13,450 nt of DNA, from assembly GCA_041742255.1 (NCBI GenBank), contig JBGSIZ010000052.1, positions 1 through 13,450 of the forward strand, given 5' to 3'. How positions within the stretch are numbered: position 1 is the stretch's first letter; each line of letters opens with the position of its first letter. Source of the stretch: JBGSIZ01 sp041742255 (GTDB lineage Bacteria > Pseudomonadota > Alphaproteobacteria > Rhodobacterales > Rhodobacteraceae). The translations under genes and the position numbers were made by a program. This document shows, piece by piece, positions 6,631 through 13,188 of this stretch. The notes beneath the pieces are model-generated. The model did no database searches. It saw only the letters and a program-made list of their open reading frames with translations, and was not told where the DNA came from.

Positions 6631-6682
6631 CCGCCCGGTAAGCCATTGGCGGGGCGCGGTAACGTCCCACCATTTGGCCGGA

Positions 6683-7639
6683 TTATTCTGCCGGGCCTTG
6701 GCCCAGAACCCGCGACCGATAGAGCGCCTTGGCCTCGGCCTGTCCGCGCGCCCGGTGGGCGGCCATCGCGTTCGGGTCCCGCTTTTGGTCCTCGATCTGG
6801 GCCAGGATCGCGTAGGACGCAAAGGCGCTGGATTTATCCTTGCCCCCGGTTTTGGTGCCCGGCGGGGAATAGCTGTCGTCGAAATATTTGCGGTCAGCCG
6901 CCGACAGTTTTGTGGGGCTGAGCATCATGAACAGAAAGACCGACATGAAAATGACCGGTCCGAACGAGACGAAGCCGAGCAGGAACGTCATGGCTGCTGC
7001 CATGCCCGGATCGGTTTCGGACAGGGATTCGATGTTGGCGAACCCTGCCGACAGGTCAGGCCGGGGGAGTCCCGCCAGTGCTTCGAACCAATTCAGGCCC
7101 TCGGTCGCGGCGGCCACGTTGTAGGCCACATCCCACCCGTCTTTGGTGCTGAACATGGTCATCATGGCGAATTTGAAACCGGCCTGCTTTAGCTGATCGG
7201 GGACCACGATCGGGGTTGTTTCGAGGGTTCCGGTTTCGACCGCAGTTGCGATCTGTTCTGCCGTGTCCGACACCGCAGAGACGAGCGATGCGGAGGCCAA
7301 TCCGATCACCAGAAAGACGGTCAGAACCGTGGATTTGAGCGGCAACAACGCCCATTTGGGCGACCGCCCCACATCGTTGAGCCGCCGCACCGTGAGCGCG
7401 GAGCGGGGGATCAACGTGATCAGGAACAGCAGCGCGCTGTCGTATCGCAGGGGGTTGAGCGAGGGTTTGATGCGTTCCTGCAACTGGCCCCAGACGGTCA
7501 TCACATCAAAGACGAAGAACCCGAAGATCGCAACCCACAAAATCGGCAGAATCCACCAGTATTCCGCCCGCGTGGACCGACCGAAAAAGTTGAACCCCTT
7601 GAAGATGAAGTTCGCGAGTGATGTTGGGAAATCAACCAT
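6683..7639 (-). CDS. DUF805-family membrane protein with extended insert
   Basis: With start ATG 7639 the protein has 318 residues. The N-terminal DUF805 hallmarks are clear: FKGFNFFGRSTRAEYWW (13-29) and LIPRSALTVRRLNDVGRSPKW (about 76-96). Hydrophobic helices lie near 28-50, 69-84, 103-122 and 214-240. Between helices three and four is a hydrophilic region of about 90 residues (123-212), and a soluble C-terminal tail (241-318) follows. Ordinary DUF805 proteins are about half this size. The function of the family is unknown. The frame is open upstream to TTG 7696, overlapping the previous stop, but ATG 7639 has an AGGGG ribosome site eight bases away and begins where the domain begins. It appears to be the last gene of the minus-strand operon. 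Confidence 0.85.
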   Translation of the reverse strand: MVDFPTSLANFIFKGFNFFGRSTRAEYWWILPILWVAIFGFFVFDVMTVWGQLQERIKPSLNPLRYDSALLFLITLIPRSALTVRRLNDVGRSPKWALLPLKSTVLTVFLVIGLASASLVSAVSDTAEQIATAVETGTLETTPIVVPDQLKQAGFKFAMMTMFSTKDGWDVAYNVAAATEGLNWFEALAGLPRPDLSAGFANIESLSETDPGMAAAMTFLLGFVSFGPVIFMSVFLFMMLSPTKLSAADRKYFDDSYSPPGTKTGGKDKSSAFASYAILAQIEDQKRDPNAMAAHRARGQAEAKALYRSRVLGQGPAE

Positions 7640-7692
7640 TGTGCGCCCCTGAAACCAAACCCGTCGGGACATCCTCCCTCCCGATTGCGGCA

Positions 7693-7956
7693 TCAAATGG
7701 GCGGTCGTTCGTCAATTTGGGGTTGAGTGATTTGCAGGTCATCAAGAAACGCAAGCACCGTGTCTGCCGCCATTTCACAGGGTTTCAGCAGTGCCCCGGC
7801 ATCAAGGTGATACAGGTTCAGGCTGATGTAGCCTGACCCTTGCAGCGCGTGCGCCACCAGTTTTTCCCCCCGTCCGCCCGCCACGAGGTGCCGCGTCACG
7901 ATCCAGTCGCACCCCAGCGCCCGCCCCCGGAACGTGCCCAGCGGCAGGAGCGCCAA
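7693..7956 (-). CDS. Small conserved-looking protein of unknown function
   Basis: This 87-residue ORF uses TTG 7956 as start, since no ATG or GTG is suitably placed. It begins 22 bp after the stop of the secreted-protein gene and ends 53 bp before the DUF805 start. The sequence has a normal globular composition with a distinctive stretch GRALGCDWIVTRHLVAGGRG (11-30), then KLVAHALQGSGYISLNLYHL and LLKPCEMAADTVLAFL. I recall similar text in hypothetical proteins of related bacteria, but I can name no domain. There are no TM helices and no signal peptide. The gap in the operon would otherwise be unexplained, and its codon pattern matches its neighbours, which supports a real gene. Confidence 0.65.
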   Translation of the reverse strand: MALLPLGTFRGRALGCDWIVTRHLVAGGRGEKLVAHALQGSGYISLNLYHLDAGALLKPCEMAADTVLAFLDDLQITQPQIDERPPI

Positions 7957-7978
7957 ACGGTGGCCCGCCTGTTTCCCG

Positions 7979-8530
7979 TCAGTTGTCAGCTTCGGGTTCT
8001 TCGATGGCTTGCGGGAACCGCACGGTCATGAATTGTTCGGCGTTTTCGTCATACACCACCGCCTGCACGCAGGGTTGCACCCCCGCCCCGTCACAGGCCG
8101 ACCCGTGCCGCGCGATCAGGATCACCGCCGAATACCATGGCCCCAGCCGTTCTATTTCCCACGCCAGCCCCGACCAGCTTTGCGATATTGTGCCGTCGAT
8201 GATGAAGTGGATCGGAGAGCCACCCGTTCCCGCCCAAAGCGTATACCCCCGATTGCAATAGATTTTTCCCATGTCAAGAACGAGGTCATCCCGCGCCCCG
8301 TCCCCGTCGATGTCTGTTTCGACGAACGCCTGTTCCTCTGACTGCACCAGAAGGTCGGTTCCCCCCGCCTCGGCCGCGCAATAGTCCCGGTAGCCATCCA
8401 GAATACGTTTCAGTTCTGGCCGACCGTCTTCGAAGTAGGAGAAATCATAGGGTGGGTTGTCTTGCGCCAATGCCTGCAGGCCGAGGCCCGCGAGCAGGAG
8501 GACAAGAAGAGTGCGCAGGGGTGACATCAT
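7979..8530 (-). CDS. Secreted/periplasmic protein of unknown function with a DxDxDG motif
   Basis: This 183-residue protein starts at ATG 8530, overlapping the plsY stop as ATGA; a second ATG is at 8527. A typical Sec signal peptide (MMSPLRTLLVLLLAGLGLQA, then LAQD) suggests cleavage near residue 23. The mature part contains TDIDGDGARDDLVLD (about 73-87), a calcium-loop-like pattern seen in VCBS/FG-GAP and dockerin-type proteins, here as a single copy. Four cysteines (DYC, IYCN, SACDG and QPC contexts) could form two periplasmic disulfides. The tail is acidic (EEPEADN). The open frame extends far upstream antisense to nothing but through plsY in another frame, and is not coding there. Function is not recognised. 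Confidence 0.8.
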   Translation of the reverse strand: MMSPLRTLLVLLLAGLGLQALAQDNPPYDFSYFEDGRPELKRILDGYRDYCAAEAGGTDLLVQSEEQAFVETDIDGDGARDDLVLDMGKIYCNRGYTLWAGTGGSPIHFIIDGTISQSWSGLAWEIERLGPWYSAVILIARHGSACDGAGVQPCVQAVVYDENAEQFMTVRFPQAIEEPEADN

Positions 8531-9135
8531 GATTTGCGTCCTATTTTCGATTCGGTGCCCGACCGGAGCCGCTGGATGTTGCCCCAGTGCCGAGCATAGA
8601 TCAGGAGCGCGAGCGAGATCAGCAGGAAAAACATCTGTCCCTTGTCCAAAAGAACCGCCCAGAGCGGCGAGAACCCCGCCGCCAGAAGGGCCGCGAGCGA
8701 GGAATACCGCGACACCGCCGCCACCACCGCCCATGTGGCGCAGGCCGCCAGCCCCACGGGCCAAGACAGCGCCAGCACCGTTCCAAGGAATGTCGCCACC
8801 CCTTTGCCCCCCCGGAACCCGAGCCAGACCGGAAAACAGTGCCCGATGAATGCCCCAAGCCCCGCCAGTTGCGCCGCATCCTCGCCCGCCACCGCCCGCG
8901 CCAGAAGCACCGCAATCGCCCCTTTGCCGCTGTCCAGAACCAGTGTCAGCGCCGCCGCCGGTTTGTTCCCTGTCCGCAGCACGTTGGTGGCCCCGATGTT
9001 TCCAGAGCCGATTTGCCGCAGGTCCCCAAGCCCAAAGAGACGCGCCATCACAAGCCCGAACGGCACCGACCCAAGAAGGTAGCCCAGAACCCCGATCAGC
9101 CCCAGTAGCGCCGTTCCTGTTGTAAGTTCCGGCAT
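8527..9135 (-). CDS. plsY: Glycerol-3-phosphate acyltransferase PlsY
   Basis: This 202-residue inner-membrane enzyme acylates sn-glycerol-3-phosphate from acyl-phosphate, the first step of phospholipid synthesis in the PlsX/PlsY route. All three conserved PlsY loops are present: GSVPFG (22-27) with GSGNIGATN (43-51), GHCFPVWLGFRGGKGVAT (98-115), and RHWGNIQRLRSGTESK (182-197). DSGKG (68-72) is also seen. Five hydrophobic helices and a normal length support the call. ATG 9135 overlaps the pyrX stop (TAATG). The frame is open 12 codons further upstream through a G9 tract, but MPELTTGTALLG is the natural N-terminus. Its own stop overlaps the next gene as ATGA. The plsX partner is not in the window. 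Confidence 0.95.
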   Translation of the reverse strand: MPELTTGTALLGLIGVLGYLLGSVPFGLVMARLFGLGDLRQIGSGNIGATNVLRTGNKPAAALTLVLDSGKGAIAVLLARAVAGEDAAQLAGLGAFIGHCFPVWLGFRGGKGVATFLGTVLALSWPVGLAACATWAVVAAVSRYSSLAALLAAGFSPLWAVLLDKGQMFFLLISLALLIYARHWGNIQRLRSGTESKIGRKS

Positions 9136-10409
9136 TATGCCCCCCCCCAGACCCGGGTGCCGCCCACCCATGTTCCCAGAACCCGCCCCTGCATCCGCGC
9201 TCCGTCAAAGGGCGTGTTTTTCGATTTCGATTGCAGCGTCGCCCGGTTAAGGATGAACGGCGCGTCCGGGTTGAACAGCACCAGATCCGCCGGGGACCCC
9301 GGCAAGAGCCGCCCCCCCGCAAGCCCCAGACGGTGCGCCGGATTGAGCGACAGCGCCCGCCAAAGCCGGGGCAGGGTGATATGCCCTGCATGCACCAGCC
9401 GCAGCGCCGCAGGCAGCAGCGTTTCCAGCCCGACCGCCCCGGAGGCCGCTTCTTCGTAGGGCAGGCGTTTGCTTTCTTCGTCTTGGGGTGTGTGCAGGGA
9501 ACACAGAATGTCGATAAGCCCGGACCCCAGCGCCTCGATCACCGCGAGCCTGTCGTCTTCGGACCGCAGGGGCGGTGTCAGTTTGAAGAAGGTCCGGTAA
9601 TCCGCCACATCGAATTCGTTCAGCGTCAGGTGGTGGATCGACACCCCCGCCGTGATGTTGAGCCCGTTGCGTTTGGCCCGTTCCAGCGCCGGAAGCGACC
9701 GCGCCGTCGTGATCTGATCCGCGTGGTATTTCGCGCCCGTCATTTCCAGAAGTGAGATGTCCCGGTCCAGCCCCATCCGTTCTGCCATGGGCGATACATC
9801 CGGCAAGCCCCGGAGCGATGCGAATTTGCCCTTGGTCGCCACCCCGCCCGCCGATAGCCCCGGATCCTGAACATGTCCGATCACCAGCGCCCCAAGCCCC
9901 CGCGCGTAGGTGAGCGCCCGCGCATACACCTTGGTATCTGTCACAACCCGCATGCCGTCCGAAAACGCCACCGCCCCCGCGTCCATCAGGAACCCGATTT
10001 CCGTCATTTCCCGGCCTGCCCGCCCTTTGGTCAGCGCCGCCATGGGAAGCACGTTGATGCAGGCGTCCGCCTGTGCCCGCCGCGCCACGAATTGCAGCGT
10101 TTCGGGGGTGTCGATGGCCGGGTGCGTGTCCGCCCGCGTGATGATCGTCGTCACCCCGCCCGCTGCCGCCGCCCGCCCCGCCGACCGGAACGATTCCTTG
10201 TGCCGTTCCCCCGGTTCGCTGACCTGCACCCCAAGGTCGATAATCCCCGGTGCCAGACACATCTCGCCGCAGTCGATCACCTGTGCCCCCGGCGGTGCCG
10301 TGGCCGGGGTTTCTCCGATCAATCCACCCTGCACCAGCAGGTTCCCCGTATCCTCGCGCAGGGTCACGGGGTCGATCAGGCGGGCGTTGGTGAAGTAGAT
10401 ATCGGTCAT
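9135..10409 (-). CDS. pyrX: Dihydroorotase homologue, probably catalytically inactive (PyrX / PyrC' type)
   Basis: This 424-residue protein has a class I dihydroorotase fold from start to end, but the catalytic sites have changed. The metal motif normally DLHVHLREPG reads DLGVQVSEPG (58-67), so both histidines and the substrate Arg are lost (G60, Q62, S64). The usual FSDDG reads FSDGM (149-153). YHxxHxST reads YHADQITT (228-235; His to Gln232). TDHAPH reads SLHTPQ (304-309; Asp to Leu305). One later His (H179 in GHVQD) remains. Such pseudo-dihydroorotases, known as PyrC' in Pseudomonas, do not hydrolyse dihydroorotate but assemble with PyrB and are needed for aspartate transcarbamoylase activity. 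Its position in the pyrB operon fits that role. ATG 10409 gives MTDIYFTNARLIDP. An automated pipeline would probably name it pyrC, and a true dihydroorotase should be encoded elsewhere. Confidence 0.9.
   Translation of the reverse strand: MTDIYFTNARLIDPVTLREDTGNLLVQGGLIGETPATAPPGAQVIDCGEMCLAPGIIDLGVQVSEPGERHKESFRSAGRAAAAGGVTTIITRADTHPAIDTPETLQFVARRAQADACINVLPMAALTKGRAGREMTEIGFLMDAGAVAFSDGMRVVTDTKVYARALTYARGLGALVIGHVQDPGLSAGGVATKGKFASLRGLPDVSPMAERMGLDRDISLLEMTGAKYHADQITTARSLPALERAKRNGLNITAGVSIHHLTLNEFDVADYRTFFKLTPPLRSEDDRLAVIEALGSGLIDILCSLHTPQDEESKRLPYEEAASGAVGLETLLPAALRLVHAGHITLPRLWRALSLNPAHRLGLAGGRLLPGSPADLVLFNPDAPFILNRATLQSKSKNTPFDGARMQGRVLGTWVGGTRVWGGA
9140..9148 (-). repeat. G9 homopolymer at the pyrX/plsY junction
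   Basis: Nine consecutive C on the plus strand (G on the coding strand) encode the Trp-Gly-Gly end of pyrX just before TAATG. It is the longest homopolymer I noticed in the window. Reading through it in the plsY frame gives LGGGIMPEL with no stop. Confidence 0.9.
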
Positions 10410-10418
10410 TGAACGGTT

Positions 10419-10442
10419 CCGGGGGCAGGGGGCCGCCCCCGG
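10419..10442 (-). promoter_or_regulatory. GC-rich hairpin abutting the pyrX start
   Basis: CCGGGGGC (10419-10426) and GCCCCCGG (10435-10442) form a perfect 8-bp stem with an 8-base loop. On the coding strand the hairpin ends nine bases before ATG 10409, and its last bases (CCGGAA) are the only weak Shine-Dalgarno candidate. No T run follows. It lies in the 79-bp gap between the second PH-like gene and pyrX, the widest gap of the operon. Confidence 0.5.
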
Positions 10443-10488
10443 TATGGGGGCCAGTGCGGCAAGGGGCAAGGGGGTTGCGGGAAAGCGG

Positions 10489-11028
10489 TTAGCGCGCCGT
10501 CTGGTTCGTTGTCGCCACCCCGATCATTTGCTGATAGAGCGCCGCCCCGTTTTCAATCCGCCGAAAGCCGATGTCGAACCCAACCGGAGGCGCCACCCCG
10601 CCTTTGCGCCCTGATGTGGGCCGCCGCGCGAAATAGATCGTGTCGGGGGGGCCAGTCACCAGCCGGATCTTGTCCGGATCGTGCAGCACCCATCCCGTGT
10701 CGTCCTGTTCCACCCGGTTGCGCAGTCCGGTTTGCCGGATGAACGCCCGTTTGGTGGTCAGTGCATAGGTCGTGTTTCGCCGTGCCTGTTGATCCAGAAG
10801 CGGAAACAGGATGGTGAGGATCGCCCCCACCACGACTGCCCCCCCGATCAGCGGCACCGCAAGGTCCCCCAACCTGTCCCCGAACGCCACCACAACCCCG
10901 GTCGCCACCGCGATGAGGAGGCCGCCAGGGATGGCCCCGGCCAAGGCTTCGGCCCCGAATACGAGATCCCCCCGCGGTGCCCCTTGCCACAACAGCGTTT
11001 CGTCCGGGTCCATGGGCCATTGGGTCAT
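10489..11028 (-). CDS. PH-like-domain membrane protein, second tandem copy
   Basis: This 179-residue protein has an N-terminal DETLLWQGAPRGD motif (9-21), two hydrophobic segments (about 24-50 and 56-78), then RRNTTYALTTKRAFI (83-97), the phrase typical of bacterial PH (bPH-type) membrane proteins, and VGFDIGFRRI near 149-158. Function is unknown. It resembles the preceding gene product in the same three blocks, indicating tandem duplication and divergence. ATG 11028 overlaps the previous stop as ATGA. The stretch from the DIGF block back to the TKRAFI block probably makes the beta-rich soluble domain (Ile-Arg-Leu, Thr-Ile-Tyr-Phe strands). A 79-bp gap separates it from pyrX. Confidence 0.8.
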   Translation of the reverse strand: MTQWPMDPDETLLWQGAPRGDLVFGAEALAGAIPGGLLIAVATGVVVAFGDRLGDLAVPLIGGAVVVGAILTILFPLLDQQARRNTTYALTTKRAFIRQTGLRNRVEQDDTGWVLHDPDKIRLVTGPPDTIYFARRPTSGRKGGVAPPVGFDIGFRRIENGAALYQQMIGVATTNQTAR

Positions 11029-11567
11029 TTGGATGCCTTTTCGATTGTGCGCAGGTGCCGCAGCACTGTGTCTGCGTCTGCCAGCCGTTCAAAGCCGATA
11101 TCAACCTTGCGTTTGCGCGTGCCGTTCTTGCCCCGGACGGTTATTTCCTCGCGTCCAAAGACGATGGTCGTCAACCCGTCCCCGGTGGCGTTGATGGTCA
11201 CGTCCTGCGTCACCGCGACGTGTCGCAGGCTGCGTCCGACCCATGGCAGGTCTGTTGCGATGAACGCCCGTTTGGTGCTGAGCGAATAGTAGGTGTGCCG
11301 CCGCACCCATGCGTCCCGCACCAAACCGCCCCCCGCGATGCCGATCCCCACAAAGAAATGAAGCAAGCCCGCCATCCAGAAGATGCCACCCGCCATCGAC
11401 GCCATGATCATCCAGAACAAGGCAAAGCCCGCGAACAGCAGGCCAAAGATCGCCGGCATGATGTTGGCGGGCCGAAAGAGGATCGCTCCGTCTGGCCGCC
11501 CTTGCCACAGGATCGTTTCCCCGTCGTCCAGAATGCCGTCCCAGCCGGGGGGTGTGTTTTGCGTCAT
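11025..11567 (-). CDS. PH-like-domain membrane protein, first tandem copy
   Basis: This 180-residue protein has DDGETILWQGRPDG (14-27), two hydrophobic helices (about 35-57 and 61-83), RRHTYYSLSTKRAFI (89-103), a beta-rich region with VTINATGDGLTTIVFGRE, a basic patch (RGKNGTRKRK, about 145-154) and DIGFERLADADTVLRHL. The ILWQGRP opening and YYSLSTKRA phrase are those of bacterial PH-domain membrane proteins of unknown function. ATG 11567 overlaps the previous gene's stop as ATGA, and its own stop overlaps the next start in the same way, so the three genes are likely translationally coupled. The open frame upstream of 11567 is shadow sequence from the preceding gene. Confidence 0.85.
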   Translation of the reverse strand: MTQNTPPGWDGILDDGETILWQGRPDGAILFRPANIMPAIFGLLFAGFALFWMIMASMAGGIFWMAGLLHFFVGIGIAGGGLVRDAWVRRHTYYSLSTKRAFIATDLPWVGRSLRHVAVTQDVTINATGDGLTTIVFGREEITVRGKNGTRKRKVDIGFERLADADTVLRHLRTIEKASK

Positions 11568-12118
11568 CCCGATATCCAGATCATCAGCGCCACCAGAAGC
11601 CCCGCCACCAGAAGTGCCACGGTCGCCACCATCCCGCCGATCCGCGCGTCGGATTTGGGCGCCTTGCCCCCCGGTTCGATGACCCCCGTTGCACCATTGC
11701 TGCGCAGGGGTGTCAGGGGTTGTATCGTGGTGTCGGTGCCGAACCGCGCCAAGAGCCGCAGGGGCGCGTTTGGGGTGAAGCGTGCCGGCCCGTCGCCGAG
11801 CGCTCGTGACCGCACCAGAAGCACCAGCCCGGTGAGACCGGACAGCATGTCCGATTGCGCGGTGACCTGTGCGTCGGACAGCCCTACGGCCTCGGTCAAA
11901 TAACGGGGCAGACCAAAGACCGAGATCGCCCCAATGTCGATCACGTCGATATGGTCCGGGCTGAGGATGGCAACCCCGAGCGCCTGTGCCAGCGCCCCGT
12001 TCGGGTCGCCCGCCGTCGCCCGCAGCCCGTCCGCCCCCGCCCGGTCGAGGTCCAGCCCAAAGAGCCACGCCATGTCATGGTGCCCCATCGGGATGGTTGC
12101 GTCGTGGCCAGCGTCCAT
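11564..12118 (-). CDS. Unknown protein with single C-terminal TM helix
   Basis: With ATG 12118 the protein has 184 residues; GTG at 12121 is a possible alternative adding one residue. The start overlaps the pyrB stop (TGATG), which implies translational coupling to aspartate transcarbamoylase. Residues 1-150 are soluble, with no recognised domain (MAWLFGLDLDRAGADGLRA, then LGVAILSPDHIDVIDIGAIS and TGLVLLVRSRALG). A linker rich in Gly, Lys and Asp (about 145-160) leads to one hydrophobic helix near the end (about 162-182, VATVALLVAGLLVALMIWIS), giving a tail-anchored layout. No signal peptide is seen. I do not recognise the family. Confidence 0.8.
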   Translation of the reverse strand: MDAGHDATIPMGHHDMAWLFGLDLDRAGADGLRATAGDPNGALAQALGVAILSPDHIDVIDIGAISVFGLPRYLTEAVGLSDAQVTAQSDMLSGLTGLVLLVRSRALGDGPARFTPNAPLRLLARFGTDTTIQPLTPLRSNGATGVIEPGGKAPKSDARIGGMVATVALLVAGLLVALMIWISG

Positions 12119-13077
12119 CACACCATGACCCCGGTGTTTGCAGGCTTTCGTGCCGCCAGATTGCGCGCCAGAAGGTCCATCGCCGCCATCCGCACCGCCA
12201 CCCCCATTTCCACCTGGGTCTGGATCACGCTACGGTTGATGTCGTCCGCCAGCGTTCCGTCAATTTCCACCCCACGGTTCATTGGACCGGGGTGCATCAC
12301 GATGGCATCCGGTTTGGCGAACCGCAGTTTGTCCGCGTCCAGCCCGTAGCGGTGATAATATTCCCGTTCCGAGGGCACGAAACCGCCGTCCATCCGTTCT
12401 TTTTGCAGGCGGAGCATCATGACCACGTCCACGTCACGCAGCCCGTCCTCCATGTTCTCGAACACCTCGACCCCCAGTTCTGCCGCCCCTGCGGGCATCA
12501 GCGTGGGCGGGGCAATCAGCCGCACCCGGTTTTCCATCTTACCCAGCAGCATGATGTTGGACCGCGCCACCCGGCTGTGGAGGATGTCTCCGCAGATCGC
12601 CACCGACAGGCGGTGCAGCCGCCCTTTGGCCCGCCGGATCGTCAAACCGTCCAAAAGCGCCTGTGTCGGGTGTTCGTGCCGCCCGTCGCCCGCGTTCAGC
12701 ACCGCGCAGTTCACCTTTTGCGCCAAGAGGTCAACCGCCCCCGAATTGGGGTGCCGCACCACCAGCAAATCGGGGTGCATCGCGTTGAGCGTGAGCGCCG
12801 TATCAATCAGCGTTTCCCCTTTTTTCACAGAGGATTGCGCCACCGACATCGTCAGCACATCCGCCCCCAGCCGTTTCCCTGCCAGTTCAAAGCTGGCCTG
12901 AGTCCGGGTCGAATTTTCGAAGAACATGTTGATCTGGGTCAGCCCCGCCAGCACGTCCTTGTGCGCGATGCCGTTGCGCAGGTCGTTCGCGTAGCGGTCC
13001 GCGAGGTCCAGAAGCGTGGTGATTTCGGTCGGGTGCAGGGGTTCGATCCCCAGAAGATGCTGCGCGCGAAAGGTCAT
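12118..13077 (-). CDS. pyrB: Aspartate carbamoyltransferase catalytic chain PyrB
   Basis: This 319-residue enzyme condenses carbamoyl phosphate with L-aspartate to give carbamoyl aspartate, the first committed step of pyrimidine synthesis. Active-site blocks are intact: FFENSTRT (52-59) for carbamoyl phosphate, SVKKGET (83-89), GRHEHPTQALLDG (132-144), and MMLRLQKERM (220-229) with HPGPMNRG (262-269) for aspartate. The enzyme is of normal length. No pyrI regulatory chain is visible; the operon instead carries the dihydroorotase homologue pyrX, as in class A ATCases. ATG 13077 has an AGGGG site about seven bases upstream. It is the first gene of the long minus-strand operon, preceded by a good promoter at 13104-13132. 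Confidence 0.97.
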   Translation of the reverse strand: MTFRAQHLLGIEPLHPTEITTLLDLADRYANDLRNGIAHKDVLAGLTQINMFFENSTRTQASFELAGKRLGADVLTMSVAQSSVKKGETLIDTALTLNAMHPDLLVVRHPNSGAVDLLAQKVNCAVLNAGDGRHEHPTQALLDGLTIRRAKGRLHRLSVAICGDILHSRVARSNIMLLGKMENRVRLIAPPTLMPAGAAELGVEVFENMEDGLRDVDVVMMLRLQKERMDGGFVPSEREYYHRYGLDADKLRFAKPDAIVMHPGPMNRGVEIDGTLADDINRSVIQTQVEMGVAVRMAAMDLLARNLAARKPANTGVMV

Positions 13078-13103
13078 GCCGGCCCCTGTTCTGATTGCCC
13101 GGA

Positions 13104-13132
13104 GTTATAGGAAGCGGGGGCAGGGGCGGCAA
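13104..13132 (-). promoter_or_regulatory. Probable pyrB operon promoter
   Basis: On the minus strand TTGCCG (13132-13127) and TATAAC (13109-13104) are separated by exactly 17 bases. The -10 matches the sigma-70 consensus at five of six positions and the -35 at four of six. The start of transcription would be near 13097, about 20 bases before the pyrB ATG, leaving no room for a leader-type attenuator between promoter and gene. Confidence 0.55.
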
Positions 13133-13167
13133 GGGCAGGTGTTGCAAGGTGGCTTTTAACCCTTGCC
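13128..13167. repeat. Inverted repeat in the pyrB/UDG divergent region
   Basis: GGCAAGGG (13128-13135) and CCCTTGCC (13160-13167) form perfect 8-bp arms 24 bases apart. The left arm overlaps the pyrB -35 hexamer, and the right arm lies about 21 bases before the divergent start codon, so a shared operator is possible. Such arms can also arise by chance in GC-rich DNA. Confidence 0.35.
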
Positions 13168-13188
13168 CGCTGTCGGTAAGATCATCCC

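Noticed and set aside
6631..6682. Possible bidirectional terminator between the convergent 95-residue protein and the DUF805 gene
   Set aside because: Only a 5-bp CCGCC/GGCGG pairing is seen, with no T run on either strand. Too weak to call.
8531..9391. Long upstream extension of the secreted-protein frame (470 codons in all)
   Set aside because: The extension runs through plsY and pyrX in another frame and is Gly/Arg-rich. The signal peptide and the ATGA overlap place the real start at 8530.
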